DNA of 64,000 bases. Origin: Saposhnikovia divaricata. Its lineage: Eukaryota > Streptophyta > Magnoliopsida > Apiales > Apiaceae. The position numbers were made by a program, and so were the translations under genes. Location: assembly GCA_036435485.1 (NCBI GenBank), contig CM071598.1:110213148-110277147 (forward strand). The letters run 5' to 3'. Positions 9,391-20,489 of this stretch are shown here, one piece after another (the stretch's first letter is position 1; every line of letters begins with the position of its first letter). The notes beneath the pieces were generated by a model that made no database searches, was not told the DNA's origin, and worked only from the letters and a program-made list of their open reading frames with translations.

Positions 9391-10078
9391 CAGCTTTCTT
9401 TATATGAAGGTCCTTTTTTGCTTATGAAACGTGTGTGGATCTTTGATAGTAATCAGATGATATATTCATTTATATATTTAAGGTTATAATTAATCTTAGT
9501 TATTATATTTTAGAATTAAAAATCTTTAATTTCAATATATTGTTATTGAGTATTTATTAAACTCCTAAACTATAATATTGCAAAGCATAGGATTTTTTGT
9601 ATATTAATATAAAATTTTATTCTTTATTTTACTTTTGCAAAAACATCTTTAACAATGAATGTTTTTAGATAAAAAGGTCTATTGACATAATAAAAATAAA
9701 ACAAAGGTATATACAATTTTAGTATTTGCATCACTTTAATGAAACATTTTTCTTGATTAAAAATATAAATAATCTCTTAATATAACCTATAAAGGTTAAC
9801 CTTTAGAAAAATGCAAAAAAATTTACTTCATCTCCCACCTATAGATTTAATTGGAGAATATATATTTCGAAAATAACCAACGATTATAACCAATTTCTTC
9901 GGAGCAAAAGATTTAACAAATTTTAGTTAATCATCACTTTACATGATTTTAATCAATTAAATTAACCCCACCCAAAAGAGAATTATTATTTGAACTATAA
10001 TAATATTATTATTTGATTTCTTTGTTAATTTAGTAAACATAATAATTTAAAAATTAGATAGTAACACGTTATTATTAA
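9391..10078. other. AT-rich intergenic DNA
   Basis: No ORF, repeat or transposon end is recognised. The base composition is strongly A+T. Confidence 0.6.
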
Positions 10079-10094
10079 GATTCTAACTTTAAAT

Positions 10095-10683
10095 GCATCA
10101 AATTTATCTTTCTTCCTCTCTCTTTTTCTTCACCAAAAAATCCTAATACTTATATCCATTTACGGGCTATCATCAATCTTTTCTGTTGGTGATATGCCTC
10201 TTTTACCATTTTTCCCTCCATTTATATTATTGGCTAATAACTCTCTTTTCTTGTAAGAGTAGTTCTACCGAATATTGAGTTTTCTACCAATATTTTGGAT
10301 TCGTTGAGAGTTTAGTGTATTTCTCTATTCGAGTTTGGTGTGTTTTATATTTTGGATCATAGATCCGCGAAATTATTATAATAATGATTCGTTGATGAGG
10401 AGGTATCGTAGTTATAGCCGATTTTTCTAATACGTTATGACAAATCAAGTAAACATATTTTTCATAGCTACACCAAATCGTTCGTTAGATTGTCACTCAA
10501 GAAGGCTCTATATCTCTATAATATGAGAAAGAGATGATACACAATGGAAGATGTATTCGATGATAGTAGTTCTAATGAAGACATTTTTTATTTGATATTT
10601 TATATGTGTTCGCTGAGTTCTGATTATTTTGGTAGATTTCGTATAGCTTATTATTAATGGATTCTTTAAACTCTAAAAAAAAG
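10095..10683 (+). mobile_element. Poly(A)-tailed retroposon or processed pseudogene with 16-bp target duplication
   Basis: GATTCTAACTTTAAAT occurs at 10079-10094 and again at 10684-10699, perfectly. The second copy is preceded by a run of eight A (10675-10682). Long direct repeats plus a 3' A-tail are the mark of LINE-machinery insertion. The 5' part is pyrimidine-rich (TCTTTCTTCCTCTCTC), like a plant mRNA 5' end. Only short ORFs occur (for example ATG 10549 with about 37 codons), with no recognised family. No tRNA-like A and B boxes are seen, so a SINE is less likely than a reverse-transcribed cellular RNA or a short LINE derivative. Confidence 0.7.
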
Positions 10684-10699
10684 GATTCTAACTTTAAAT

Positions 10700-11134
10700 T
10701 ATGTTAACAAATTTGGAAAATAAATAATAGATTAGTAGGGTAAGGTTCAAATTAGAAATTTATTCAAAATTAGAACTTGGAACTAATATCAGCCTAAGAT
10801 ATATTGTTTAATCAACGATTCAGATTTATTCATTTTATTGTAGTATATGGAACTCAGGTTCTAATTTTAGTGTAGTTTTATGTGGAACTTATTCAACAGG
10901 TGCGAGTCATTAATCTATATTGATTTTTTTATATTGTAATTATTTAAATTAAAATATATTGTTGCTATCGAACAATTAATTTTGTTAATACTTAAATAAA
11001 AATATAATTTAAATGAAAAATTTAAGATTCTAATTTCACTGGATAATAATATATCAGATAAATTATTTTTCTTTGAAAATTTTAATTAATTTTAATTTTA
11101 ATTTATCATATGACACACCTTTTTTACCAAGACG
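10700..11134. other. AT-rich intergenic DNA, target of the CACTA insertion
   Basis: No gene is seen. The ACG at 11132-11134 is the left target duplication of the CACTA element and is repeated at 16481-16483. Confidence 0.6.
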
Positions 11135-11337
11135 CACTACGCCATAGATGGCCTTCGGCAACACTTCAAAACTGTTGCCAAAGGCCGAAAAACTGTTGCC
11201 GTAGCAACAAAAATATCTACGACAACACTTTTTGGGTGTTAGCTTTTTCGATGTTGGCGTAGGGTCAACTGCAACACTTTTAGACCTACAGCAACATGAG
11301 AAAAGGTGTTGCCGTAGGATACACATTTGCCGTAAAT

Positions 11338-11475
11338 ATGACTGACACGTGGCTGGACCCACTGCCACGTGGCTGGACCCCACTGCCACGTGGCTGGACC
11401 CCCCACTGACACGTGGCTGGACCCCACTGACACGTGTTTGGGCCCACTGACAGGTGGGGCCCACTGGCAGGTGGC
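11338..11475. repeat. Left subterminal repeats with CACGTG/CCACGTGG motifs
   Basis: About seven units of GCCACGTGGCTGGACCC or GACACGTGGCTGGACCC and shorter relatives lie head to tail. Each of the first units holds a G-box core, CACGTG. In CACTA elements subterminal repeats bind the TnpA-type protein; the G-box content is also a possible site for host bZIP/bHLH factors (inference). Confidence 0.85.
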
Positions 11476-12044
11476 AACACCTTGTCATAGCTATTGCAAC
11501 ACCAAATTAACCTATTACAACATTTTATGAACATATGGCAACACCAAATTAATCTAATACAACATTTTTTGAACAACATGGGTAACATTTTGTCATAGCT
11601 ATGGCAACACCTTTGTAATGGGAAATTAAAAATACACTGCTGATAAATAGAATTTCCAGTAAAAAAGTACTTAAAACTTGTTTTTCCATTTCACAATCAA
11701 CTCCAAAATAAGACATCAAAGCTACATTACATCGGTCCAAAAGATGGCATAATCTACTACATAAATATCAACCTAAGAGCTAACACCTCCGATCATCGGA
11801 GTGTCATTTTCCAAAGTAAACAAACATCTTAAGTTCTTAATAGACGTCGAGAAATAATACGTACTAAGTACCAAAAGTAAGACCACATAACGTACGGTCA
11901 TCATAACTGTAACATCTACCTAACTACTAGTACCACCAGTCACCGGAATACCATTTTCATTGTCAGTAGAACTGGTCACACAAAGTTCTCCCAAATCAAT
12001 TTTCATACCAGGATTTGCTTCACCTAACTTCTTGAACACCCATG

Positions 12045-12515
12045 TCAAATTCTCTTATACCTTTCGATTCGCCGTGAATCTACTTCTTCCTGGAGCTTTT
12101 TGTTGACCTTGACTTCCATTTCATCAACAAGATTTTGCTTTATCTGGGCTGTCAACTCCTGTACGTATGTGCTTGTCGAAGCATTGGTTGAAACTTGTGC
12201 AGACCTTACATGTCGCCCTTTAAGCCAAGAAGGACCATGTGATTTACCATCACAAACAAGTTCATCAAGAGCATTACTGTCTCCTAGTGCAGCCATTGCT
12301 TTTTCAATCTTTTCCTACAAAATAAAGTCAAATAAAATTGTGACACTGGAAACTAATTGAAGTAATTGATTGCCATTGGATTGACTAAAAAATAAAATAC
12401 TTACAAGTCTGTAATTCATTACAGCAGTGTCAGACTTGTACTCGCGTCCTGGTTTCCTTTTACGAGTTTTCACAAAGACCACTGCATCTGATGGTACGGG
12501 CTGATACAAAAACAA
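12045..12515 (-). CDS. TnpA-like second gene of CACTA 1 (two exons visible)
   Basis: Two coding pieces join by good splice signals: exon 12515-12405 ends CTT|GTAAGT, and exon 12314-12045 begins after TTTTGTAG|GAA; the junction is in phase. The first piece reads V-F-V-K-T-R-K-R-K-P-G-R-E-Y. The second has A-L-G-D-S-N-A-L-D-E-L, G-R-H-V-R-S, and a Glu/Lys-rich coiled-coil-like tail, V-Q-E-L-T-A-Q-I-K-Q-N-L-V-D-E-M-E. This layout resembles the C-terminal part of the plant Transposase_24/TnpA-like proteins, which bind subterminal repeats and help assemble the transposition complex; the assignment is by resemblance only. The N-terminal part is not identified. The ATG at 12515 is only the first in this piece. 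Confidence 0.55.
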
Positions 12516-12816
12516 ATTCCGACTTATGTTGCATATTTTTCACATTAGAACTCCAAAAATATGGGTATATATAGCTGTTGACCCTATTGAAAGAACTATT
12601 AATGAACATAATACACTGATCTAATAAAAGTTAAACGTGCAGTGATATAATTAAGAATTTTTCTTAACTCAATTTCAAATTTATTTAATAATTAGAGAAA
12701 TTAACACTTGTTACTAGAATGAACATGGTCAATAGTACATGAACTACAAAAGGTTCCAAATTTAATCAACCAATTCGAAAAGTCCAGGATTTTATAAACT
12801 CATTCAAGTCGTCTCT

Positions 12817-14763
12817 TCAATCCTCTTGGCAAAGAATTTCCATAATTTCCTGTTGTAGCCTCTTCAAGTCGTCCAAATTGATTACTTTGCTCCAAATACC
12901 TCTAAAGAATGCACCTAATCTTATTAAAGGTACTGCTACCTCAGGTTTCAATGCTTTCTTCGCAGCAAATTGCAACAAATACTGGAGTATAAAATGAGCA
13001 TCATGGCTCTTATACCCTGCGATTTTCTTCTCCTTCATGTGCACATACCGTCTGATATTAGCTGAACACCAAGTGGTCTTTTGATTTCCCACCAATATTT
13101 AACAAAGTACCGAGTATGTTGTCACAAATATTTTTCTCTATGTGCATAACATCAAGGTTATGTCGCAATAGATTGTGACTCCAATACTGTAAATCGAAAA
13201 AAATTGACTTTTTTTTAAAGGGGAATCATTTTTGACCTTGATCTTTTTCTGCCCAAAATTATTCTTATAGCCAGCCAATAATTCTTCAATGTCTGTCCCC
13301 GATAAAATATTGAACCTTTTCTTATCAAACCTCCACTTGTGTTCCGGATCCAAAAATTTCCTATGATTCATATAGCACATTTTTTTTACTATGTTTCAAT
13401 TACATTGAAGAAGTCTCGTAATTGCATACGGGACAACCTAATTTACCCTTTGTGCTCCAACCGGATAGCATCCCATATCCCGGAAAATCGCTAATGGTCC
13501 ATAACACACTAGCACGTAAATTGAAACTTTCATCCACCAAGGCATCATAAGTTTGTATGCCTACATCCCATAACTCTTTCAACTCCGCGATAAGAGGCTG
13601 CATATATATATCGATCTTATTCTTCGGAGATTCTGGACCATGGATAATTGTTGAAAGTATCAAATTTTCTGGCTTCATGCATAGCCAAGGTGGAAGGTTA
13701 TAATTCACTAATACAATTGGCCAAGTGCTGTGAAGTGTACTCATTGTACGAAACGGACTAAAGCCATCAGCTACTAGACCTAATCTAATATTTCTTTTCT
13801 CAGATGAAAAATGAGGATACTTAGCATCCATCAACTTCCAGGCCTCGGCATCAGCTGGATGTCTAAGTTTACCATCAGTGTTTCATCCTACTACATGCCA
13901 TATCATAAGTTCTGAATATTCCTTCGACATAAACATCCTTTGCAGCCTTGGTTTTAGTGAAAAATAATGCATCATTTTTGCTGGTACTTTAGAAATCAGC
14001 ATCTCTGGTTCATCGTCACCAACCCCCTTTTTTCTACTATAATCCACCTCGAGACACCATAAGTTTTGCAATTATTTTCCTTCTCATCTTCTCCCCAATA
14101 CAGCATGCAATCGTTCGGACATGCGTGTATTCTTTGGTAATTGAGACCTATATCTTTAATGACATTTTTCGCGGCATTGAAAGATAAAGGTATGTGGGCC
14201 TGTGGGAAAGCCTCTCTTAACAGCTCTAAAAGATCCCCAAGCGCAGACTCGGTAATTCCATGTATGCACTTTAAATAATAAAGTCGGATGATAAAACTTA
14301 AGCTCGAAAATGTTGTACAACCCGGATATAAGGGCTGTTTACCCTCTTCAACACGGCGATACATTTTCTCAGCACCAGCAGTTGCTCTATCAAAATGTCC
14401 ATCTCCACAATTCTGCATATTTCCTTGAGTACGTAGAAACATCTCTTCGAGATTATCTCCAAAACCTTTACCAGTTTCGTAATCCATATATTCAGTAGTC
14501 CTTCCTAAATTTGGGCAGGAAACCTCATAAATCCATTTCATGTGCAGTGCAGATGGACCATGATAGATGAGATGATCGTATATAATATCTTGACGATGCC
14601 ACTTGCGATTTTTACAATTTTTGCAAGGGCATGTAATTTCAACACCTACACTGAATCTAGAAAATGCATTTCGAATACAATCTTGTACCCCACTCATATA
14701 TTTGTCACTAAACTTCGGAAGTTCTATCCAGATCATTTCCTCACCATCCATCACTACATTCAT
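12817..14763 (-). pseudogene. TNPD/TNP2-type CACTA transposase, degenerate
   Basis: The protein begins at ATG 14763. Residues 8-80 form the transposase-associated domain (M-I-W-I-E-L-P-K-F-S, then C-P-C-K-N-C-K-N-R). The catalytic Transposase_21 region follows: C-M-L-Y-W-G-E-D near 14095, then H-P-A-D-A-E-A-W-K-L-M-D, and later C-P-V-C near 13425. A later part (H-N-L-D-V-M-H-I-E-K-N-I near 13140-13170, then K-S-H-D-A-H-F near 13000) runs to 12817. Breaks: a frameshift near 14040-14060, an in-frame TGA at 13883-13885 where the family has Arg, a stop and a shift near 13390-13405, and further shifts near 13200 and 13075. The C-terminal part is missing. The intact enzyme would cut the CACTA ends and paste the element elsewhere; this copy cannot be translated. 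Confidence 0.9.
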
Positions 14764-15340
14764 GAAGCAAAATAAATTAACTTAATTCTACCTAGTTAAT
14801 CTCGTCAGCAACTTAATTCTGACTCATGACTACAGGAAAAAATAACTATGATCAGCAACTAATTCTACCTAGTTAATCTCGTCAGTTTTAGTAACTAACT
14901 AATAACTAATTAAACAATACCTACAACTTGTAGACAGTCTCATTTTAAAACACACTAAGTCCAACCACACTATGGACACGTATGACTATACGTGTCCATG
15001 GTATACGCTGTTTGAAGATATTGCAATTGTATTTTGCAATAAATTTCAGACAGAGTACACCATGGACACGTATGTATCCATCATGACCACAGCATTTTGG
15101 AAACTCATTTAAATTAAGACAACACAATGAAATCGTAAACTGTTGAAAGTACTTTCGACATACTAACACTTACCAAGCATTAAAATATTTAGAAAAACTA
15201 CAAGTTACTTCAAGTCTGGTGTAATAAAAGAGAGATCAGAAATAAAGCAAACTAAACATGTTCATATATGAAATCATTCGATTACATCATGTTAGAGACA
15301 TGGCTGTTGAGTACCCGAGCACATCAGTGTCATAAGCAAT
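14764..15340. other. Presumed leader intron of CACTA 1
   Basis: This non-coding stretch lies between the transposase start and the leader exon. A duplicated piece, CTACCTAGTTAATCTCGTCAG, occurs at about 14789 and 14865. The phrase containing CATGGACACGTATG also occurs twice (14970 and 15060). No gene is seen. Confidence 0.5.
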
Positions 15341-15346
15341 CATATA

Positions 15347-15387
15347 CAGAGAGAGAGAGAGGGAGAGAGGGAGAGAGAGAGAGAGAG

Positions 15388-15468
<81 letters not shown>

Positions 15469-15470
15469 TG
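15347..15470. repeat. (GA)n microsatellite
   Basis: A near-perfect GA run with a few G, CA and AA interruptions. It produces meaningless Arg-Glu and Ser-Leu ORFs on the two strands. Confidence 0.97.
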
Positions 15471-15635
15471 AAGATAGAGAAAGAGATGGAGGGGGGTAGA
15501 GAGATGCAGAGAGGGAGAGAGAGTGAAAGAGAAACACAAGAATCAGCACAAGAATCACATGCATATCAATATACACAAAATTAACAACAAAAATTAACAA
15601 AACTAACAGCAAATTAAAGTTGGGAAGAAGGATAC

Positions 15636-15835
15636 CTAAATTCGCAAGCCCTAATCCGACTCCGATATGAGGTCTTGAAGCTCTAATCCGACTCCGGTAT
15701 GAGGTTTGAAGCTCTAATCGAACGTAATTAGATCTTGAAGCTCTAATCGCCTTGTTTGAGAGTGTGTTTTGAGACTTGAGAGTGCGGCTGCCTTTTCTTT
15801 GAGAGTATGCCCTATTCTTTAACTTAGACAATTAT
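15636..15835 (-). other. Likely 5' leader exon of CACTA 1
   Basis: On the minus strand this region precedes the transposase and ends AATTTAG|GTATCC, a plausible splice donor at 15636. It contains three short direct repeats of GAAGCTCTAATC(C/G). CACTA 2 has a comparable leader ending AATTTTAG|GTATTG at 22703, and both elements have a CGGCAATATTGCCGCTC-like palindrome just upstream (15860 and 33661). No coding is assigned. Confidence 0.45.
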
Positions 15836-16069
15836 TGTCCAAATTTTAGGCGGACAAATTGCCGCTCACTGAATTTTCATTGCTGTTTTTTTCTTTTCTT
15901 TTGTACTGAATTATTGTCCAAATAACTGAATTTTCAATTATTGTTTCATCAGCTGAATTTTATTTGTATGTAAAATGTTATTTATTTTTAATTTAAAATA
16001 TTAATATTTTTATGTAAAATGTTTTATGTTAATTATTTTTAATTTTTAAAAAAAATAAAAAAATAGTCA

Positions 16070-16290
16070 TGTGGGCCCCACTACCACATCAGCTGCAACG
16101 TCAGCAAGGGGTGGGACCCACTACCACGTCAGCATGCCACGTCAGCAGGAGTGGGTCCCACCTGCCATGTCAGTAGAGGTGGGTCCCACCTGCCACGGCA
16201 GCAGGTAGGGCCCACTGCCACGTCAGCAAAGCCTAGTCAATATGTGAGGTCCACTGCCACGTCGGCGCGCAGTCAGCATTGCCCAATCAG
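16070..16290. repeat. Right subterminal repeats of CACTA 1 (GCCACGTCAGCA)
   Basis: About eight units based on CACTGCCACGTCAGCA and GTGGGTCCCACCTGCCA lie next to the right end. They resemble the left block, with the CACGTG core changed to CACGTC. They are expected binding sites for the TnpA-like protein. Confidence 0.85.
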
Positions 16291-16483
16291 CATTATAATA
16301 TAAAATGAAAAAAGAAAAATAAATAATACATTATAAAACATCTACGCCAACACTTTTCATGTCTACGCTAACGCAAATACTTGGTGTTGTAGTAGGTAAG
16401 GATGAAAATAGCTACGACATCATTTTTTTAAACGGCAACACCTTGCAAAAGTGTTGTAGAAAGCCATCTATGGCGTAGTGACG

Positions 16484-17284
16484 ATAAGTTATAAGTTATT
16501 TTTGGTATTAAAAAATAGATACCAAGATTTTTAATATTATAAATAATATAAAATGTCATATTACAAATTATTCAATATAAATTAATCCTACATTGCAAAT
16601 TTTCGATCTTCCATGGCCAAGTTGGCCTTTTCCTTCCTCGACTTAGAAAACAAACATGTAAAAGATCTTTTGATTGGATTCACTATACATGATAAACCCG
16701 ATGCTCCGATTAGTCGATTACTGTAGTTTTTAGAAGTCAATTTATGAATATTAATTGGTGATGGTCAGAGTACCATATTGCTTAGAATTAAATTTATTAT
16801 GCAAAGCAAGTTTTATTTTTCGTTTTAATTTAGATTCGAACTTAAACATCTATATATAACAATTTTTAGTATTATATCTAACAATTATCATTTATTTTAG
16901 TTGCAGATCCAATTAAACTTTGTATTAATAACTTTAAATTAAAATTATAAAATTTATGTTTTTCTTAGGAATCGAACCCTTGATCTATGATAGTTCTCGT
17001 TTATTGTCCCCCTTACTTTATATAATAGGATATAATGAGGTTCCATGGTTATCAATGAAGATATATTGTTAATTAATTAAAGGCGGCTGAGCTTTGCTGA
17101 TCTTTATAATTTCTTTGCTGATCTTTATAATTTTTTGCGCCTTGTTTTTAATCAAATACACTCCAATATACTAGCAACGATCAGCAAAAAAATTAGCATG
17201 AATATCGATTAGGCTGGCATGACTATCAGTATGAGTATTAATTAAAAGATTTGGCATGAACCTCACGCATCTATGACTATCTTA
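16484..17284. other. AT-rich intergenic DNA
   Basis: No gene is seen. On the minus strand at about 16965-16985 there is GGGTTCGATTCC, which resembles an internal RNA polymerase III B box, but no A box is found at the right distance. Confidence 0.5.
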
Positions 17285-17289
17285 GGATA

Positions 17290-17500
17290 TGTTTGGTCTC
17301 CTTAAATCCAGTTTATAAGTTATTTATTCCGAAAAAATACGTATTTATAAATTTTTTGTAAAATTAAATGTTTATTTGGAGTTTAACATTCATTATCTTG
17401 CAAAAATAAGTTACTTATTTCAGAAAAAAGTACATATTTACGTACTTTTTTCTAGAATAAATAACTTATCTCTGAAAAATAAGGTAAGCCAAATGGGACA
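17290..17500. mobile_element. MITE-like inverted-repeat element
   Basis: The left edge TTTGGTCTCCTTA and the right edge TAAGGTAAGCCAAA are imperfect inverted repeats. Inside, AAGTTACTTATTTCAGAAAA (from 17408) pairs with TTTTCTAGAATAAATAACTT (ending 17466) to make a long hairpin, and a related arm AAGTTATTTATTCCG lies at 17317. The size near 210 bp and the GTTTGG edge fit a non-autonomous hAT-like MITE. The exact target duplication is unclear. Confidence 0.55.
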
Positions 17501-18149
17501 AATAGTCATGCAAGAAAGCTAATGACCTGTCACTTTTTTACACAAAACTGGGGCTTAATTTGTCTTATTAAAACATTTTCAGCCATTAAAATTTTTTAGG
17601 TAAAAGTGTGGATTACATGTCATATATAAAATTTTGGAGAATATGTAAAATGATTTCATCCTCAACGAAACATTATTGTTATCTAAAATTATAGTAAACT
17701 CCTTCATATTGATTATATTTGTCTAATCACTAAAAACTTGTAAAAACACTGCACATCATATATTACCATATCGAAATAATGTATTTTTTTTTGCTAAATG
17801 AAATAATGTATTTCACTTTTAACAACATAAAATAACAATAATATACTATTTTAAAAAAATAACCGATCAATATAGCCAACTCCATTGGAGTACAATTCAT
17901 TGCAGATTCAGCAAATTTTACATAATCGTTATTTTACAATATTTTAGCCAACCATTTTAGCAAATACCATTGTAGATGCTCTTAGGGACGGGCTCCGTAA
18001 AAATGTTTTTTGTCCCACACAGTTTATAATCTTTAATTAATAAATAACCAATTTAATTCAGAAATTATAAAAATAAATATATAATATTAATTAGATATTT
18101 ATAAATATAATTCACTAAATAAATAAAATATTTATTAATACAAATAATC
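17501..18149. other. AT-rich intergenic DNA
   Basis: I see no gene, transposon end or repeat. Confidence 0.5.
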
Positions 18150-18445
18150 ATTACGGTCAAAGCTACGGTCCCCTGAGCGTCTGAAATCGAACTCCTTTTG
18201 ATTAGCAAAAAATAAATCAATTTCAACCAGTGTTCCATCTTTAAGAATATATTAATTTGCATTTCTTTTGTGATAATTCTTTTTCCTCATAGTCAGTCCA
18301 GGTCTAAGCTGCGGTCTCCTGAACGTTTGGAACCAAACTCCTTTTACTTAGTAAAAAATAAATAAATTCCAACAGGGGTTCCAGCTTTAAGAATATATCA
18401 ATTTGCATTTCTTTTATGATAATTCTTTTCCGCATAATCAATCCA
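18150..18445 (-). repeat. Tandem duplication of about 148 bp, possibly a gene fragment
   Basis: 18150-18297 and 18298-18445 align over their whole length with roughly 15 percent differences, for example AGAATATATTAATTTGCATT against AGAATATATCAATTTGCATT. On the minus strand the second copy continues from a frame (18598-18400) with a basic stretch, K-K-N-H-C-G-R-K-K-S, then W-I-D-Y-A-E-K-N-Y-H-K-R. The frames do not stay open. It could be a duplicated exon of a decayed gene or an old transposon piece; I do not recognise it. Confidence 0.55.
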
Positions 18446-18616
18446 CTTGATAGTAAAATCCTTGTGGGTTGTAGATTCAACACTTTTCTTTCTTCCACAA
18501 TGATTTTTCTTTGACCCAGTCTTGATAGCTTGAACCATTGAAGTTGATGACGAACTACCACTGTATAATATTGACACTCGATGCACGGTCTGGTTCATGA
18601 GTGACTAACCGCAATG

Positions 18617-19118
18617 TGTTACCTAGTAATAATCAATTGTAGAAGGGGGGTTGAATACAATTGTATAAGATTTTCGACTTTAGCAATAGTAATAACACAA
18701 GTATGAATAAATAACAGCTTTATTAACTCTGATATAAAACTGTTACAAACTCTCTCAAGAAATTCTGATGTTTTTGAGAGCTTCTAGGTTACAAGATATC
18801 TCGTGTAAGCGATTACAATTAAGTAAAACCTAAACTGTGTTTATATACATCACACAGCTGCCCTATCAATTACAAGATATGTCAAATCAATTAAAAACTG
18901 TTTATAATACATATCCTAACTGATAGCTACGATCCTATAAAATAGGAGTCGATAAATCAATCTTCCTTGATCTCTGGACTAATGTAAATCTTCAAGTAAT
19001 CCTGATCAGCTTCCAATCCTGATAGCAACCTAATACTGACGTTGCAATCCTGATGATGTCAGCATCAGTATCTGATCAGTAGTCCAGATCCTGATATCAC
19101 TTGAATCAATATCTAACA
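18617..19118 (-). mobile_element. 3' LTR of a Ty1/copia element (502 bp)
   Basis: On the minus strand the LTR starts TGTTAGATATTGATTC directly after a PPT (19119-19132, AATTGGGGGAGAT) and ends TAGGTAACA, so the tips are inverted (TGTTA/TAACA). A TATA box, TGTATATAAACACAG, lies near 18840-18855. The left flank CAATG (18612-18616) is the expected target duplication, but the other end of the element is lost. The PPT style is that of Ty1/copia; the 3' ORF next to it suggests the Maximus/SIRE group (inference). Confidence 0.8.
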
Positions 19119-19857
19119 ATCTCCCCCAATTTGTACTTTGTGAAATAAAGCACAAATTCCTTGATTCAATTATGTCAAAAACTCAAAACAAAATATCTTC
19201 TAGAAATCATCAGGAACAGTTTCAGAAATTCTTTAGTAGAAAAGATTCATCTTTAAGAAATTTGATAACAACTCTTCTTCCTTGCTTTCAATAATTTGAA
19301 TCAGTTTCTTCTTCAGATTTTTGAGTTCTACATCTTCCTCATTAATCTGATAAATAGCTGCCCTGAGATTCTGTATTGAGCTCCTTGGTAAATCCAAGTC
19401 TCCCAACAATATGTATTCCAACTCCTTCCCATTAGGATTAAGAGACAAATGTTCCATACCAAAATATTCTTCTGTAACAGCAGTGCCTCTCTGCATTTCA
19501 ATTTCTTCGTCTCTTGAATTTAAGTACATGGGAGTACAGTTACCATCATACCTTGTTCCTCCATCCAGAAATCTCTGTCTGATAGTTCTCAGAATCATAC
19601 AAGACCAATTGTTGTAGACTTTTCTTTCTTTAACATTGATGCTTTTACCCTTGAGCAGATAAAGAACATATTTCAGTTCTTTTGCAGACTTGCATAACAG
19701 CTCATCAATAGCTATCTTCTTGACAGTCTTGTCTTTCATGAAGTACAACATTTTCTCCACTTTCTTAGCACCAGCATGACAATCAGAAATAATAGCAACA
19801 GCTTCAAGTTTCCATAGATGATCAGCAGTTAAATTTTCATCGATCCTGTCAACTAGA
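19119..19857 (-). pseudogene. C-terminal part of the copia 3' ORF, interrupted by CACTA 2
   Basis: The minus-strand frame is open from the CACTA junction at 19857 to a stop at 19233. It contains W-S-C-M-I-L-R-T-I-R-Q-R-F, then L-N-P-N-G-K-E-L, N-L-R-A-A-I-Y-Q-I and a Lys/Glu-rich tail. When the transposon and one AGA are ignored, the frame joins that at 34612 without a break, so this is one ORF split by insertion. It lies between the pol region (lost) and the 3' PPT, the place of the extra 3' ORF in SIRE-type elements. Function is unknown. Confidence 0.7.
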
Positions 19858-20489
19858 CACTACGCCACAAATGGCCTACAGCTACGCCCAAAAAAGTGTG
19901 CTTATAGGGCAAAAAGTGTTGCTAAAAGAGCCTAAAACCAGCTATGGCTACACTTTGACCAAAAATGGCAGTGTTACAAAATCGGCCGCTACCATAGACC
20001 CCTATGCTAACACTTTTTCGATTTTTGGTAACACCGGAGAAAAGTGTAGGCTTAGACCCCTATGCCAACACCTTTCTGATCTATGGCTACACCTTATAAG
20101 ATGTTGCTATAGATCTATGGCTACACCATTATCTTTGTAGTAACACTATTAAAAGTGTTGGTGTAGACCTATGCCAATACCTCTTTATACTTTTTGCCAA
20201 CATTTTGATATTCTTTTGCCAACATATAATGATTAATACTTTAGAGCCAATGGAAACATTTTTGCAGGTTCTATACCAACATTTTAAATAAAGAAAGGCA
20301 AAATATTAAATTTAAACATAAAGATTCTCATTCAAAATATTATCAAATATTCCAATACATAAAGGTTGTCCAAAAGGCATTACAATACATAAAATCCAAT
20401 CCAAGTTGTTGAGCTTCGCATGCAGAGCAGACATCTTACATTGATATTAATCATCATTATATTTCCATAATTAAACAATCCCAGCACTC

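Larger units (their letters stand above)
11135..16480 (-). mobile_element. CACTA (En/Spm) DNA transposon 1, 5346 bp, TSD ACG
   Basis: The left end reads CACTACGCCATAGATGGCC and the right end is its inverted match, GGCGTAGTG preceded by AAGCCATCTAT. Both are flanked by the 3-bp duplication ACG, the length used by CACTA elements. The transposase and the TnpA-like gene are both on the minus strand, so the promoter end is on the right. Subterminal GC-rich repeats lie at both ends. The transposase is disabled by several stops and shifts, so it is at best mobilised in trans. Confidence 0.95.

Noticed and set aside
15268..15831. Arg/Glu- and Ser/Leu-repeat ORFs
   Set aside because: They are translations of the (GA)n microsatellite.
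16965..16985. GGGTTCGATTCC on -, like a tRNA or SINE B box
   Set aside because: No A box at the right distance and no cloverleaf or poly(A) end.
18065..18598. Short minus-strand ORFs as a host gene
   Set aside because: Frames break within each 148-bp copy and no domain is recognised; kept only as a tandem duplication.
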